From: Bacteroidales bacterium
Lineage (GTDB): Bacteria > Bacteroidota > Bacteroidia > Bacteroidales > 4484-276
DNA length: 44,462 nucleotides
Direction: 5' to 3'
Assembly (NCBI GenBank): GCA_035647615.1
Contig: DASRND010000018.1
Span: forward strand, 1 to 44,462
Positions 7,924 through 17,373 of this stretch are shown here, in pieces (the stretch's first letter is position 1; each line of letters begins with the position of its first letter). The notes below the pieces were generated by a model. It was given only the letters and a program-made list of their open reading frames with translations. It was not told where the DNA came from and made no database searches. The translations under genes were made by a program, and so were the position numbers.

Positions 7924-9312
7924 CTATTTCCATCCTCCGCCCAGGGCTTCGTAAAGCTGCACCAGATATTTCAGGCGGGTGGCTTTGTTCTCGGCCAGTG
8001 TAAGGCTGCTGGCCAGTGAACGTTCGCGCGCAATGAGTACCTGCAGATAATTGGCCAGGCCATTGTTGACGAGCGCTTCCGAATATCGCACGGCATCATT
8101 ATAAGCTTCATATTCCTTCTGCTTTACCGCTATCTTTTCTGTGGTTGCTTCAAACGAATAAAGTGCATCCGACACCTCGGCGGTAGCGGTAAGGAACGTT
8201 TGCAGATATTGCAGTCGCGCCTGTTCCTGTTCGGCCTGCGACACTTCATATTGCGTGCGTATGCGACGCCCGTTTAGGAGGGGCTGCGTCAATCCGCCCA
8301 CAACAGTTGCAAATAGCGAGTTGAGGCTGAAGAGGTTTTGAAGTTCCAGACTTTGCAACCCTGCTGATGCTGACAAGGTAAGCGAAGGGTAGAAATTGCT
8401 GCGCGCCACATTGGTAAGCTCAAAAGCATTGATAAGGTTATATTCGGCGGCGAGGATATCAGGGCGGTTGCCAAGCAGTTGCAGCGGCACACCCGTGAGC
8501 AAAACAGTATCTACAATTTGGTCGTCGAATGTATTGCGTGCCAGCGGGCGTGGCGGGCTTCCCAGCAGCAGTGACAATGCATTTTCATAAAGACGTGCCA
8601 GCGTTTGCAGATCGATGAGGATGGCTTGAGCGGTGTAAAGCTGAGCTTCGGTTTGCTTTACGTCGGCTTCTGTTCCGTTGCCGGCATTTTTAAGTGCGAT
8701 GGCTGTCTGAAGGCTTCTTTTCCGGTTTTCAATGGTTTCCCTGGTGATCTCCATCTGTTCGTCGATGGAGAGCAGATTATAATAAAGAGTGGCGATACCG
8801 GCGATAAGGCGGGTTTTTACGGCCTGATGGGCAGCCTGACTTTGCAGATAACTCGCCTGATAAGCGCGGCGGGTGCTGCGGATCTTGCCCCAGATGTCGG
8901 CTTCCCACGAAAGTCCTGCGCCTAATTCAAAAATATTTCCCGATCCGACGCCGCGCGATTGTCCATTTTTCGAAAGTTCAAAATGTGAGGCCGAAAGATG
9001 TGTGTTGAGCGTGGGCAGTTGGCCAGCTTTTCCTTGCTTTAGCCAGGCTTCGGCAGCATCTATTCGCGTAAGCGCAATGCGTATATCCAGATTGTTTTGC
9101 AAACCTTCATCTATGTAAGATTGTAAGAGCGGATCGGTAAAGAAGTCGCGCCAGGCAATGGTGGCCATCGTGAGCGTATCCATGCTGGCGGTGTCGTTGC
9201 GAAAACCGATTTCGTCGAACATTGCGGGGCGTGTATAATCCCGTGCCACAAAACAAGCCTGCTGCGTTATTAATATCAAAATTGCTATTCCAAAAATTAT
9301 CCGTCGTTTCAT
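7924..9312 (-). CDS. RND efflux outer-membrane channel (OprM/TolC family lipoprotein)
   Basis: Outer-membrane factor of 462 residues that would form the exit duct of the tripartite pump encoded upstream. The N-terminus is a lipoprotein signal with lipobox ITQQAC (Cys20). Two duplicated helical halves typical of the OEP family follow, including the markers GNRPDILAAEYNLINA and ANYLQVLIARERSL. Its ATG overlaps the pump gene stop by one base (TAATG), so it is the last gene of the MFP-RND-OMF operon. Length is normal and nothing looks broken. Substrates cannot be deduced. Confidence 0.92.
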   Translation of the reverse strand: MKRRIIFGIAILILITQQACFVARDYTRPAMFDEIGFRNDTASMDTLTMATIAWRDFFTDPLLQSYIDEGLQNNLDIRIALTRIDAAEAWLKQGKAGQLPTLNTHLSASHFELSKNGQSRGVGSGNIFELGAGLSWEADIWGKIRSTRRAYQASYLQSQAAHQAVKTRLIAGIATLYYNLLSIDEQMEITRETIENRKRSLQTAIALKNAGNGTEADVKQTEAQLYTAQAILIDLQTLARLYENALSLLLGSPPRPLARNTFDDQIVDTVLLTGVPLQLLGNRPDILAAEYNLINAFELTNVARSNFYPSLTLSASAGLQSLELQNLFSLNSLFATVVGGLTQPLLNGRRIRTQYEVSQAEQEQARLQYLQTFLTATAEVSDALYSFEATTEKIAVKQKEYEAYNDAVRYSEALVNNGLANYLQVLIARERSLASSLTLAENKATRLKYLVQLYEALGGGWK

Positions 9313-12300
9313 TAGTTAGCACTATTTTTTACAGATTCTACTACAGGTTTCTTCGCCAGTTTCTCGTGCAGCCATTGGAAGGCTACAAATAGCGTTGGCA
9401 CCACCAAAATTCCAATCACCGTTCCTACAAGTAATCCGCCTGCAGCGCCGGTTCCAATGGAACGGTTACCCTGGGCGCCTACACCACTGGCCAATACCAA
9501 CGGAAGCATTCCAAAAATAAAAGCAAATGAAGTCATTAGGATCGGGCGCAGTCGTACGGTGGCGCCTTCGATGGCTGCTTCAACGATACCCATGCCATGG
9601 CGCCGTCGCTGAAGCGCAAATTCCACAATAAGGATTGCGTTTTTAGCTAATAAGCCCACCAGCATGATCAATCCTATTTGAAAATAAATATTGTTTTCGA
9701 GTCCGGCAACCCATGTACTTGCGTAGGCGCCGGCCACACCAATGGGAAGCGAGAGGATTACCGAAAACGGTAGGAGATAGCTTTCATACTGTGCCGCCAA
9801 CAGGAAATACACGAACACGATGCTCAGGAAAAAGATGAGGATGGCCTGCCCCTGGGCAGCGATCTCTTCGCGGGTAAGTCCTGAAAAGGCCACCTGATAA
9901 TCGTTGGGAAGCGATTGCTTCGCTACGCGCCGGATGGCATTGATGGCGTCGCCGGAGCTGTAACCCGGGGCGGAGGTTCCATTAATAGCTACCGAATTGA
10001 AAAGGTTGAAACGTGTTACGGTTTGTGGTCCATAAATGCGCTGTAGCGTCACAAATGCTGAAACCGGCGTCATGCTTCCGTCGCGGGTTTTTACAAACAT
10101 ACTGCTGAGGCTTTCGGTGTTCATTCTGTTTTCGGGCAGTGCTTGCACCTGCACACGGTATTGTTTCCCAAACCGGCTGAAGTTGGTGGTGTAATACCCG
10201 CCAACATAGCCTTGCAGCGTACGCAGGATATCGCTCACCGACACGCCTGATTCTTTGGCGCGTGCCACATCTATCTCCATTTGTAGTTGTGGATAGTCGG
10301 TGCTGAAAGGATCGGATGCAAAACCAATTTCGGGTTGTTGCATCAGCTCTTGTGTGAACGCGGTGGCGGTGGCGTCGAGATTCTTCAGGCTGCCCGAAGT
10401 GCGGTCGAGGAGCTGCATTTCAAAGCCATCCACACTGCCAAAGCCCGGAATGCTGGAAGGGGTAAAGAAGATGATTTTGGCGTCGCTAATTGAGGAGGCG
10501 GCACGAAACAGTTGCCCCTGGATAGCTTCTGCGGAGGTTGCTTTTGTTCCACGTTCATCCCAATTTTTCAGGTTAATAAAACCCATGATGTAGGAGCTAC
10601 CGGCACCCGAAAAGAAATTACGTCCGGCAATAAGTGAGAGGGTGTTGATGCCTTCGATATCTTTGATTTGATCATAAAGTTGTTGTGTTGCCTCATAAGA
10701 ACGATCGAGCGACGCTGCCAGGGGAAGTTCACCATTCATAAAAATGATGCCCCGATCTTCCGTAGGGACAAATCCTTTGGGAAGCGCGCGGTCGAATAGT
10801 ACCACGGAACCGATTGCGATAATCAGCACGGCAGGCACAATCCATCGGTGGCGCGTAATAAAACCAAGTGTGCGTGCATATTTATCTTTCCCTGCATTAA
10901 AACCCGCATTAAAACCTTCATAAAAACGGCGAAGGAACTTTTTCTTCTGTCGTAACTCATGCTGTGGCTTTAGAAATATTGCGCTAAGCGCCGGACTCAA
11001 AGTAAGCGCGTTGACAGCCGAAATTAGAATTGCAATGATGAGTGTGACGCCAAACTGCTCGTAAAAAACCCCGGTAGGTCCCTTTATAAAAGTGATGGGA
11101 ATAAACACTGCGGCCATTACCAAAGTGATGGAGACGATGGCGCCTGCGATTTCATTCATGGCGGTAACGCTAGCGTCGCGGGAATTTGTGGCACCGCCTT
11201 CGAGCTTGGCGTGCACAGCTTCCACCACCACAATGGCATCATCTACCACAATGCCAATTGCCAACACCAAAGCAAAAAGGGTGAGTAGATTGATTGAATA
11301 ACCAAAAAGCCCCAGGAAAAAGAACGTCCCGATGATGGACACGGGAACGGCAATGGCGGGAATGAGCGTGGAACGGAAATCCTGCAGAAACAGAAATACC
11401 ACCAGAAACACCAACAAAAAGGCTTCGATGAGTGTGTTGCGAACTTTGTCGATGGAAGCCGTCAAAAAGCGGTTGGTGTCGTAATTGATAACATAATCTA
11501 TCCCTTCCGGGAAATCTTTGCGTAGCTCCAGCAGTTTTTCATGAATGTTTTCGATGATTTCCTGAGCGTTGGAGCCGGGTGTCTGGTTCACGCCAAAGCT
11601 GATCGACGGATAACCAAGCGTCTGGGATAGGGTGCTGTAGCTAAAGGCATCGAGTTGTACGGTGGCAACATCTTTTACGTGCAGATAACGGCCATCGCCC
11701 AAAGCGCGAATGATGATATCTTCGTATTCCTCTGAAGTTTTGTAACGCCCTTTGTATTTGATGACATACTCGAACGACTCGCCGGCATTTTGACCCAGCG
11801 CGCCCGCAGCAGCCTCGAGGCTTTGCTCGCCGATGGCGTTGATTACGTCGGTGGGGACAAGCCCGTAGTTGGCCATTTTTGTCGGGTCGAGCCACACCCG
11901 CATGGCGTAATCTTTACCACCAAAGGCGCCTACTTCACCCACGCCATTGATACGCTGCAGCTCCGGCTTAATATGGATATTCAGATAATTCTGGATAAAC
12001 GTATCGTCGTAATCAGGATTGGTCGAATAAAAAGCGGCATAGAGCAAAGAAGTATTAAGGCGTTTAGAGGTGTTGATTCCTGCGCGGATCACTTCGGCGG
12101 GCAGTACTGAGTTGGCCGCTGCTACGCGGTTTTGAACGTTGACGGCAGCGATGTCGGCATCATATCCCTGTTCGAAAAAGACCTGTATGTTGGCGCGTCC
12201 GGTGTTGCTGGCGCTGGAGGTTATGTAGGTCATGCCTTCCACGCCATTGATCTGTTCTTCGATGGGAACGATTACACTTTCGAGGATGGTTTCAGCATTG

Positions 12301-12455
12301 GCTCCTGGATAACTTGCCGAAACCTGCACGGTTGGCGGAGCAATGTCAGGATATTGTGTAACCGGCAGCCGCTCCAGACCCAAAAATCCTAAAATGACCA
12401 GCAGAATGCTGATGACGCTAGAGAAAACCGGCCTGTCGATAAAAAATTTTAACAT
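9312..12455 (-). CDS. RND multidrug efflux pump, HAE1/AcrB-like
   Basis: Inner-membrane proton-driven transporter of 1047 residues, the usual AcrB length. It opens MLKFFIDRPVFSSVISIL, the typical first transmembrane helix. The proton-relay acids are in GIVVDDAIVVVEAVH (near residue 407), and the relay lysine lies in VGLLAKNAILIVEFA. Periplasmic porter and docking motifs such as YPGANAETI and the repeated NAxTLSPA helices are present. It works with the fusion protein (12465-13655) and the outer-membrane channel (7924-9312) in one operon, 9 bases downstream of the former. The HAE1 class usually exports hydrophobic drugs, bile salts or dyes; nothing indicates heavy-metal specificity. No regulator gene is adjacent. 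Confidence 0.95.
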   Translation of the reverse strand: MLKFFIDRPVFSSVISILLVILGFLGLERLPVTQYPDIAPPTVQVSASYPGANAETILESVIVPIEEQINGVEGMTYITSSASNTGRANIQVFFEQGYDADIAAVNVQNRVAAANSVLPAEVIRAGINTSKRLNTSLLYAAFYSTNPDYDDTFIQNYLNIHIKPELQRINGVGEVGAFGGKDYAMRVWLDPTKMANYGLVPTDVINAIGEQSLEAAAGALGQNAGESFEYVIKYKGRYKTSEEYEDIIIRALGDGRYLHVKDVATVQLDAFSYSTLSQTLGYPSISFGVNQTPGSNAQEIIENIHEKLLELRKDFPEGIDYVINYDTNRFLTASIDKVRNTLIEAFLLVFLVVFLFLQDFRSTLIPAIAVPVSIIGTFFFLGLFGYSINLLTLFALVLAIGIVVDDAIVVVEAVHAKLEGGATNSRDASVTAMNEIAGAIVSITLVMAAVFIPITFIKGPTGVFYEQFGVTLIIAILISAVNALTLSPALSAIFLKPQHELRQKKKFLRRFYEGFNAGFNAGKDKYARTLGFITRHRWIVPAVLIIAIGSVVLFDRALPKGFVPTEDRGIIFMNGELPLAASLDRSYEATQQLYDQIKDIEGINTLSLIAGRNFFSGAGSSYIMGFINLKNWDERGTKATSAEAIQGQLFRAASSISDAKIIFFTPSSIPGFGSVDGFEMQLLDRTSGSLKNLDATATAFTQELMQQPEIGFASDPFSTDYPQLQMEIDVARAKESGVSVSDILRTLQGYVGGYYTTNFSRFGKQYRVQVQALPENRMNTESLSSMFVKTRDGSMTPVSAFVTLQRIYGPQTVTRFNLFNSVAINGTSAPGYSSGDAINAIRRVAKQSLPNDYQVAFSGLTREEIAAQGQAILIFFLSIVFVYFLLAAQYESYLLPFSVILSLPIGVAGAYASTWVAGLENNIYFQIGLIMLVGLLAKNAILIVEFALQRRRHGMGIVEAAIEGATVRLRPILMTSFAFIFGMLPLVLASGVGAQGNRSIGTGAAGGLLVGTVIGILVVPTLFVAFQWLHEKLAKKPVVESVKNSAN

Positions 12456-12464
12456 AGAAATATT

Positions 12465-13655
12465 TTAAAAAACGATTTTAAAAGATTGGGTAATGCTGTC
12501 GATTGGCACTTGCTGCGGGATGATGCGGGTGCCTGGACGCAGCTTGTTGGCACCTTTGGCCAGGATGGTAGTGCCGGCATCCACTCTGCCTTTGCCGATC
12601 ACATAAAGTTTATCTACCTCAGCAAGAATATCAATGGAGGCAGCCACCAGCGTGTCGCCCTGCACTATATAGACCAGCGTTTTGTTTTGTTGTTCGAAAG
12701 TAGAGAGCGCCGGCACTACAGGAGCATTCTCAAACGACTCCGGCAGCATCACAGTGCCGCTGCTTCCATCGCGCAGCAGGCCTTCCGGATTGTCGAAGGT
12801 GGCGCGGAAAGAAACTGTTCCCGTACGCGGGTCTACGTCGCCCGATACTGATTCGATGACGCCTTCGTGGCTGTAGGATTGGCCATTGGCGAGCAGCAGT
12901 TTTACGCCGGGGTTGTTTTTAATTTTTTCGTCGAGCGTCCTGCCCTCGACAGAATTCATAAAATGGATAAAATCTTTCTCGTTCATGGCAAAGCGTGCAT
13001 ACACTTTTCCGATGGAGGAGACACGGGTGAGCGGCAAACGGTCCTGGGCATTTACAAGCGCACCTTTGCGGTAATTGATGGTACCCATCACGCCGTCCAC
13101 CGGGCTTTTGATGCTGGCATAGCCGATGCTCGCCACGGCGCTCTGATAGCTGCTGCGCGCTTGTGCCAGCCGCGCTTCAGCGGTGCGGAGCTGCACGGCA
13201 CTTACGATGTTTTGTTCTACCAGCGGGCCGAGCTTGTCAACCTCGAGTTGTGCTGCGTCCACATTGGCTTGCAGTGCATCAGCTTCCGCCGATAGCGACT
13301 GGGTCTCCAGCTCAAAGAGCACTTGTCCTTTTCGCACCTGTTGGCCTTCTTCTACCAAAACCCTATTGATGTACCCGGGCACTTTCGCGCGTACTTCACT
13401 GGTGTTGGTGCCTTCGATGTTGGCCGGATAGGCGCGCCAGTTGGTAAGCGTCATGCGCGGAATTTCAATCACCGGATACGGCTGGGGTTGGTTGCTGCCA
13501 CCTCGTCCTGGATTCTGATTTTCAGAATTGCGGCAAGAGGTAAACAGAAGTACCCCGAAGATGATGAGGAGGATAAATCCTGATTTTCTATTTGTCAAAG
13601 TTTTAATTTTTATAGGAATGAATGGCATTATCGTGATGGAGTTTTTAAAAAACAA
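12465..13655 (-). CDS. RND efflux periplasmic adaptor (membrane fusion protein)
   Basis: HlyD/AcrA-type adaptor of up to 396 residues, the first gene of the efflux operon. A hydrophobic stretch leads to the lipobox LLFTSC, so it is probably a lipoprotein anchored in the inner membrane. The lipoyl halves (RAKVPGYINRVLVEEGQQVRKG and IKSPVDGVMG) flank a coiled-coil hairpin rich in EADALQANVDAAQLEV, followed by beta-barrel and membrane-proximal domains. The long N-terminus before the hydrophobic segment suggests the true start may be a later Met, for example the one in IMPFIPIK at 13628. Confidence 0.93.
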   Translation of the reverse strand: MFFKNSITIMPFIPIKIKTLTNRKSGFILLIIFGVLLFTSCRNSENQNPGRGGSNQPQPYPVIEIPRMTLTNWRAYPANIEGTNTSEVRAKVPGYINRVLVEEGQQVRKGQVLFELETQSLSAEADALQANVDAAQLEVDKLGPLVEQNIVSAVQLRTAEARLAQARSSYQSAVASIGYASIKSPVDGVMGTINYRKGALVNAQDRLPLTRVSSIGKVYARFAMNEKDFIHFMNSVEGRTLDEKIKNNPGVKLLLANGQSYSHEGVIESVSGDVDPRTGTVSFRATFDNPEGLLRDGSSGTVMLPESFENAPVVPALSTFEQQNKTLVYIVQGDTLVAASIDILAEVDKLYVIGKGRVDAGTTILAKGANKLRPGTRIIPQQVPIDSITQSFKIVF

Positions 13656-13718
13656 ATTGTCAGGTTATTGGTATGCGGTTTATTTGGACTTCGTTTTATG
13701 AGTTTTGAAATTCGTCGG

Positions 13719-13726
13719 CAAAAATA
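13719..13726 (-). promoter_or_regulatory. Candidate -7 box for the efflux operon
   Basis: On the minus strand TATTTTTG matches TAnnTTTG. It would start transcription about 55 bases upstream of the annotated start of the fusion-protein gene. The -33 element is not recognisable. The rest of 13656-13816 is AT-rich and shows no gene. Confidence 0.35.
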
Positions 13727-13816
13727 TTTTTAAAAAGCAGAAATTAAGCGTAAATATTTGCATGTAACAAAAAGATGTGCTATTGGTTTAGGACGTGCTG
13801 CATCAGTTTTCAGTTT

Positions 13817-14239
13817 TTAGCGCGACACCAATGCTATTCCAGCCACAATGAATAATAATCCCAGCAGTTGCAACGGGGGCATCGATTCTTTAAGAAACAG
13901 AAACCCTATTGCAGCACCCACCACCACTGAGCCTCCAATGATGATGGAAATGCCGGTGGAGACGCCCACACCTTTGGAAAAAACCACAAACGAAAAAATC
14001 TCGGCCAGGCCTACGAAAACCCCAGCCAGCACAGCATACCAGATTCCGCGCGATGAGATTTCGAGGGGAACTTGTCTTATTTTCAAAAATAATAAGACGC
14101 CCGTTCCCAGAAGTGCGGCCACAATTTGCAGGATCAGCGCTCCGGCAATCTGATGAATGTGCCCGGAGGAGAGTTTGATAAAGACGTTGTAAGTGCCATA
14201 AAATATGGCCGTAAGAATTGCCGGCAACAACCAGTTCAT
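13817..14239 (-). CDS. Small EamA/DMT-superfamily membrane protein
   Basis: 140 residues with about five hydrophobic helices, corresponding to a single EamA repeat of the drug/metabolite transporter superfamily (MNWLLPAILTAIFYGTYNVF at the start and GIALVSR at the end; GFLFLKESMPPLQLLGLLFI is the typical last-helix motif). Classical members carry two such repeats, so this one probably works as a dimer, as other single-domain DMT proteins do. Substrate unknown. It is monocistronic and upstream of the efflux operon on the same strand. Confidence 0.8.
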   Translation of the reverse strand: MNWLLPAILTAIFYGTYNVFIKLSSGHIHQIAGALILQIVAALLGTGVLLFLKIRQVPLEISSRGIWYAVLAGVFVGLAEIFSFVVFSKGVGVSTGISIIIGGSVVVGAAIGFLFLKESMPPLQLLGLLFIVAGIALVSR

Positions 14240-14301
14240 AGAAATAAGTTTTTAAAATGCTGGCGCAAAAATACTGTTTTAGGATTGTTGAGAAAATTGT
14301 T

Positions 14302-14408
14302 CCCTTCGACTACGCTCAGGGCAGGTGTTAATCGTTGTTCGTTAATTGTTAATCGTCCTTCGTCCCTTCGTCCCTTCCTCTCTTCGTCTATTCGTCTCTT
14401 CTTCTCTT
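14302..14408. repeat. Intergenic repeat with degenerate pyrimidine-rich tandem tract
   Basis: Between the divergent EamA-like and DUF2254 genes, 14302-14321 holds CCCTTCGACTACGCTCAGGG, a partly palindromic 20-mer that I recognise as scattered through many Bacteroidota genomes. It is followed by short TTCGTT/TTAAT repeats and then a pyrimidine-rich tract (about 14350-14408) made of degenerate TTCGTCYC-like units. Such tracts are slippage-prone and could vary between strains, affecting the promoter of the DUF2254 gene. Confidence 0.6.
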
Positions 14409-14488
14409 ACGAAGAAGCAGGATGTTGAAATCCCCGCTTTTTTGCACAGAAAAAACTATTTTAGCCTCATCAATAATTCTTCAGCATT

Positions 14489-15808
14489 ATGAAAGCAAAA
14501 CTTATTTATTTGTGGGAGAGAATCCAAACGAGCTTTTGGTTTGTGCCACTGCTCCTGGTGCTCGCCGCCATCGGTTCGGCCATCGGGCTGATTTTTCTCG
14601 ACAGCACCACCGAATACAAGCCTTCGGGAGCTATGGGATATCTGTTTTCGGGTGGAGCCGAAGCAGCCCGAAGCATCCTTTCGACCATTGCCGGCGCAAT
14701 GCTTTCGGTGGCGGGAACTGTGTTTTCGATTACACTGGTGGCGCTCACGCTCGCTTCGTCGCAGTTTGGGCCGCGCCTCATGCGCAACTTTATGCACGAC
14801 CGTCTCAACCAAACGGTGCTGGGTGCCTACATAGCCACTTTCATATACTGTTTGTTGGTGTTGCGTACCGTCAAATCTGACAACGATCTGGACTTTATTC
14901 CCAACTTCTCCATCTTGTTTGCCATTGCGGTAGCTGTGGCCAATATCTTCCTGCTGATCATTTTTATTCATCATATCTCCATTGGTATCCAGGCCGATAA
15001 TGTGTTGTCGGATAGCCATAATAATTTGAATAAAAGCATCGACAAACTTTTTCCAGATGACGACATGGAAGTCGATTCGCAGCAGCTTGCCGGGCGTGTG
15101 CAGGAGATGCTTAACGCAATGATAGTAATGGATGTGGTAAAAGCGCATGAGGATGGTTATTTGCAAATGATCGATTATGACAGTTTGTTGGTGCTGGCGC
15201 AAAAGCATGATTTGCTTATTACGCTTCTCAAACGGCCAGGCAATTTTGTGGTGAAGGAGCAGCCAATGGCCAAAGTACATGCGCGAAAGCAAACGGAAGA
15301 AGATTTGCTGGAGCATCTCCGCGGAGCCATGATTATTGGTGGCCAACGAACGCCGCTGCAGGATGTGGAATTTGCTATCCATCAGATGGTGGAGGTAGCG
15401 GCGCGGGCGCTTTCTCCCGGCATCAACGATCCTTTCACAGCCATAACCTGTATCGATAAACTTACCGCTACCGTTTCACATCTCACGCGGGCACATTTTC
15501 CTGAAAAATACCGCTGCGACCACGAAGATACGCCGCGGGTGGAGATACATCCTTTAAATTTTGCCGGAATCATGGATGCAGCTTTTAATCAGATTCGACA
15601 ATACGGACAGGAAAGTCCGGCGGTGCTCATCCGGCTGATGGAGGCGCTGGATACGCTTCTGACTTTTGCCCGCACCGACGAACAGCTGGAGGCTATACAG
15701 CGCCATGCTGCTATGGTTTTGGAAGCCGGCGAGGCGGGCATCACCGTAAAAAATGATCTGAACGATCTTAAGACCCGTTACGAAAGCTTTCTAAAAATCA
15801 ACTTCTGA
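14489..15808 (+). CDS. DUF2254 integral membrane protein
   Basis: 439-residue predicted membrane protein matching the DUF2254 family. Four transmembrane helices lie in the first 170 residues: SFWFVPLLLVLAAIGSAIGL, the SILSTIAGAMLSVAGTVFSI region, a helix around LGAYIATFIYCLLVL, and one around IAVAVANIFLLIIFIHHI. The sequence SSQFGPRLMRNFM between helices two and three is a family hallmark. A long cytoplasmic region follows, with a conserved-looking SPGINDPFTAITCID segment. The function of the family is not known. It is a single gene, divergent from the EamA-like gene and convergent with the FmdE fusion gene. A 308-residue antisense open frame inside it is a shadow. Confidence 0.88.
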   Translation: MKAKLIYLWERIQTSFWFVPLLLVLAAIGSAIGLIFLDSTTEYKPSGAMGYLFSGGAEAARSILSTIAGAMLSVAGTVFSITLVALTLASSQFGPRLMRNFMHDRLNQTVLGAYIATFIYCLLVLRTVKSDNDLDFIPNFSILFAIAVAVANIFLLIIFIHHISIGIQADNVLSDSHNNLNKSIDKLFPDDDMEVDSQQLAGRVQEMLNAMIVMDVVKAHEDGYLQMIDYDSLLVLAQKHDLLITLLKRPGNFVVKEQPMAKVHARKQTEEDLLEHLRGAMIIGGQRTPLQDVEFAIHQMVEVAARALSPGINDPFTAITCIDKLTATVSHLTRAHFPEKYRCDHEDTPRVEIHPLNFAGIMDAAFNQIRQYGQESPAVLIRLMEALDTLLTFARTDEQLEAIQRHAAMVLEAGEAGITVKNDLNDLKTRYESFLKINF

Positions 15809-15849
15809 CCGAAGTCTATTTCCTTCCACAGCCTTTGCCTGTTCAATTA

Positions 15850-16971
15850 TTATTTGGCGGGACCAGGACTGGTTTTGATAGAAATTCCATGACCGGTAAG
15901 CCCGGCAGCCCGATGGCCGGCACAGGGCATACACAAGTTTTTATTATGCTGATGAATGATGCGCGAAGCCATTATCGGTTCGCCGCAAAGGTCGCAAATG
16001 ATGCTTTCGTGCACAGGGGCATAGGCTGGAATTTCGACGGTGACTTCTTCTGTGGTGAAAAGTTTATCAAAATCGAGCGCGAGTGTGGCAAAGGCTTTTT
16101 CGATGCCGGTGGTTTTAAATTTCACCACCTCCTCTTCGCTGCGGTCATTCTCGGTCACCACTTTTTGGTAGCTTTCGCTAAATAGGGGAGAAGTCTGTCG
16201 CATGTATTCTTTGACGTTGGCGCGAGAGGCAATGCGGTAGCCTTTTCCATCGCGGCGCGCAAGTGTAAAAGCGGTTTTACCAATATCCATAAAAATCAAT
16301 CCATTGTTGCCAAAGCTGCAACCCGTCACGTATTGGATGCCATCGCTGATGCAATTGTTGGTTTCCACAATGGCAAGCAAATCTTCGAGGCCGTCGGAGT
16401 TGGCGCGCATCAGTTGCATGGCGCGGGCGGCCATCATTACGCCCATGGCCAGTCCGGGGCAGAAGTGGCCGTGCATACGGGCGGCATCCAGCATTAGTCG
16501 ATCAGTGCGGTTGGCCCAGATATTCGAAAAGACCTGCTTACGCGGATTATTTTTCCGGCTGTGGATTTCGGCCTCATCCACCTGCTCCTCGGTGAGCGGG
16601 ATATGCATTGGTTTAATGTCGAGCACCGGCGTTCCATCGAGCGCGTCGAGGCCTTGCACCAGCAAAGTATTGCCGCGACGTTCGAGCAATTTTACAAGCG
16701 TACTTCCTATTTTTGACGGACGCCGCGGACTGCGCGTGGCAAAAACGCCTTTGTAATCGCCGGTGTAGGTGTAGGTTTGAAGAACGCAGGGGTCGGCTTT
16801 ATCAAAATGAAAATAGACCTCCAGATAATCCGACAACTCTATTTTGAATAACCCGTCGGTGTACTTTTCAAAAATCTCAATTTCACTTTGCGCTTCACGC
16901 ATAATGCCGGGATTGGTAGGCTCGGCATAATGGCTTTTTACTTTCCCGATGTAGGGTGTTTGTAGGCTCAT
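15850..16971 (-). CDS. TrmO-like (TsaA) domain fused to FmdE and zinc ribbon
   Basis: A 373-residue, three-part protein. Residues 1 to about 135 match the TsaA/TrmO fold, a SAM-binding beta-barrel that N6-methylates t6A37 of tRNA in E. coli; GVFATRSPRRPSKIG and GLDALDGTPVLDIKP are its hallmarks. Residues about 160-300 match the FmdE family (formylmethanofuran dehydrogenase subunit E): MHGHFCPGLAMG, CISDGIQYVTGCSFGNNG and GKTAFTLARRDGKGYRI. The C-terminus is a treble-clef type zinc site, Cys326-x2-Cys329 and Cys347-x2-Cys350. FmdE-domain proteins outside methanogens have no settled role; metal binding or delivery is plausible. The dead nikR gene just upstream hints that the neighbourhood once responded to nickel. 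The functional link between the tRNA-methyltransferase-like and FmdE parts is unknown. Confidence 0.85.
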   Translation of the reverse strand: MSLQTPYIGKVKSHYAEPTNPGIMREAQSEIEIFEKYTDGLFKIELSDYLEVYFHFDKADPCVLQTYTYTGDYKGVFATRSPRRPSKIGSTLVKLLERRGNTLLVQGLDALDGTPVLDIKPMHIPLTEEQVDEAEIHSRKNNPRKQVFSNIWANRTDRLMLDAARMHGHFCPGLAMGVMMAARAMQLMRANSDGLEDLLAIVETNNCISDGIQYVTGCSFGNNGLIFMDIGKTAFTLARRDGKGYRIASRANVKEYMRQTSPLFSESYQKVVTENDRSEEEVVKFKTTGIEKAFATLALDFDKLFTTEEVTVEIPAYAPVHESIICDLCGEPIMASRIIHQHNKNLCMPCAGHRAAGLTGHGISIKTSPGPAK

Positions 16972-17137
16972 AACAATATTTTTTGTTTAAGCATTCATTA
17001 GTTTTGTCTGTAATCTTGGATGTTTTTATAATAAAAAAACCAAAACCAAATTCAGAATGACAAATGAATATTATCGATGTCTTTCTATTTTGAAATTTGT
17101 TTGGAATTTGTTTTTTTTTGACTTTTGGAGCTTTATT

Positions 17138-17345
17138 TTAAGTGCTGATCATCACCAGCTTGCTATGCTCTATTCCTTTGAGAGCAATCAGTTGATCGTC
17201 GAGCCATAAATTTTCGGTTTTGGATTGTGATATCAAAAATCGGATGGCCTGGGAGCGGTTGGGGAATTTCCGATTTTATACAAGCTGATCCAGGTCTGCG
17301 AGCAGATTTTCTTCGATCGAAACGCCAAACCTTTTTTAATATCAT
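17138..17345 (-). pseudogene. nikR: nikR remnant (nickel-responsive repressor), multiply broken
   Basis: Read from the ATG at 17345, the frame gives MILKK and then goes wrong. Dropping one A from the A-run at about 17332-17337 gives MILKRFGVSIEENLLADLD, the ribbon-helix-helix start of NikR. An in-frame TAA follows after QLV, then FPNRSQAIRFLISQ, the second half of the DNA-binding domain. The sequence next jumps to LIALKGIEHSKLVMIST and a stop, which resembles the last residues of NikR. The whole central ACT-like domain with its nickel-binding His/Cys residues is missing. So there are three lesions: a frameshift, a nonsense codon and a large internal deletion. The expected protein is about 130-140 residues; about 68 codons remain. 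It lies upstream of the FmdE fusion gene on the same strand. Confidence 0.85.
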
Positions 17346-17373
17346 AGTAGCATCTTTTTTGTAATCAGTGCCA

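Noticed and set aside
14456-15382. 308-residue minus-strand open frame
   Set aside because: Antisense shadow of the DUF2254 gene, rich in His, Gln and Arg, with no recognisable domain.
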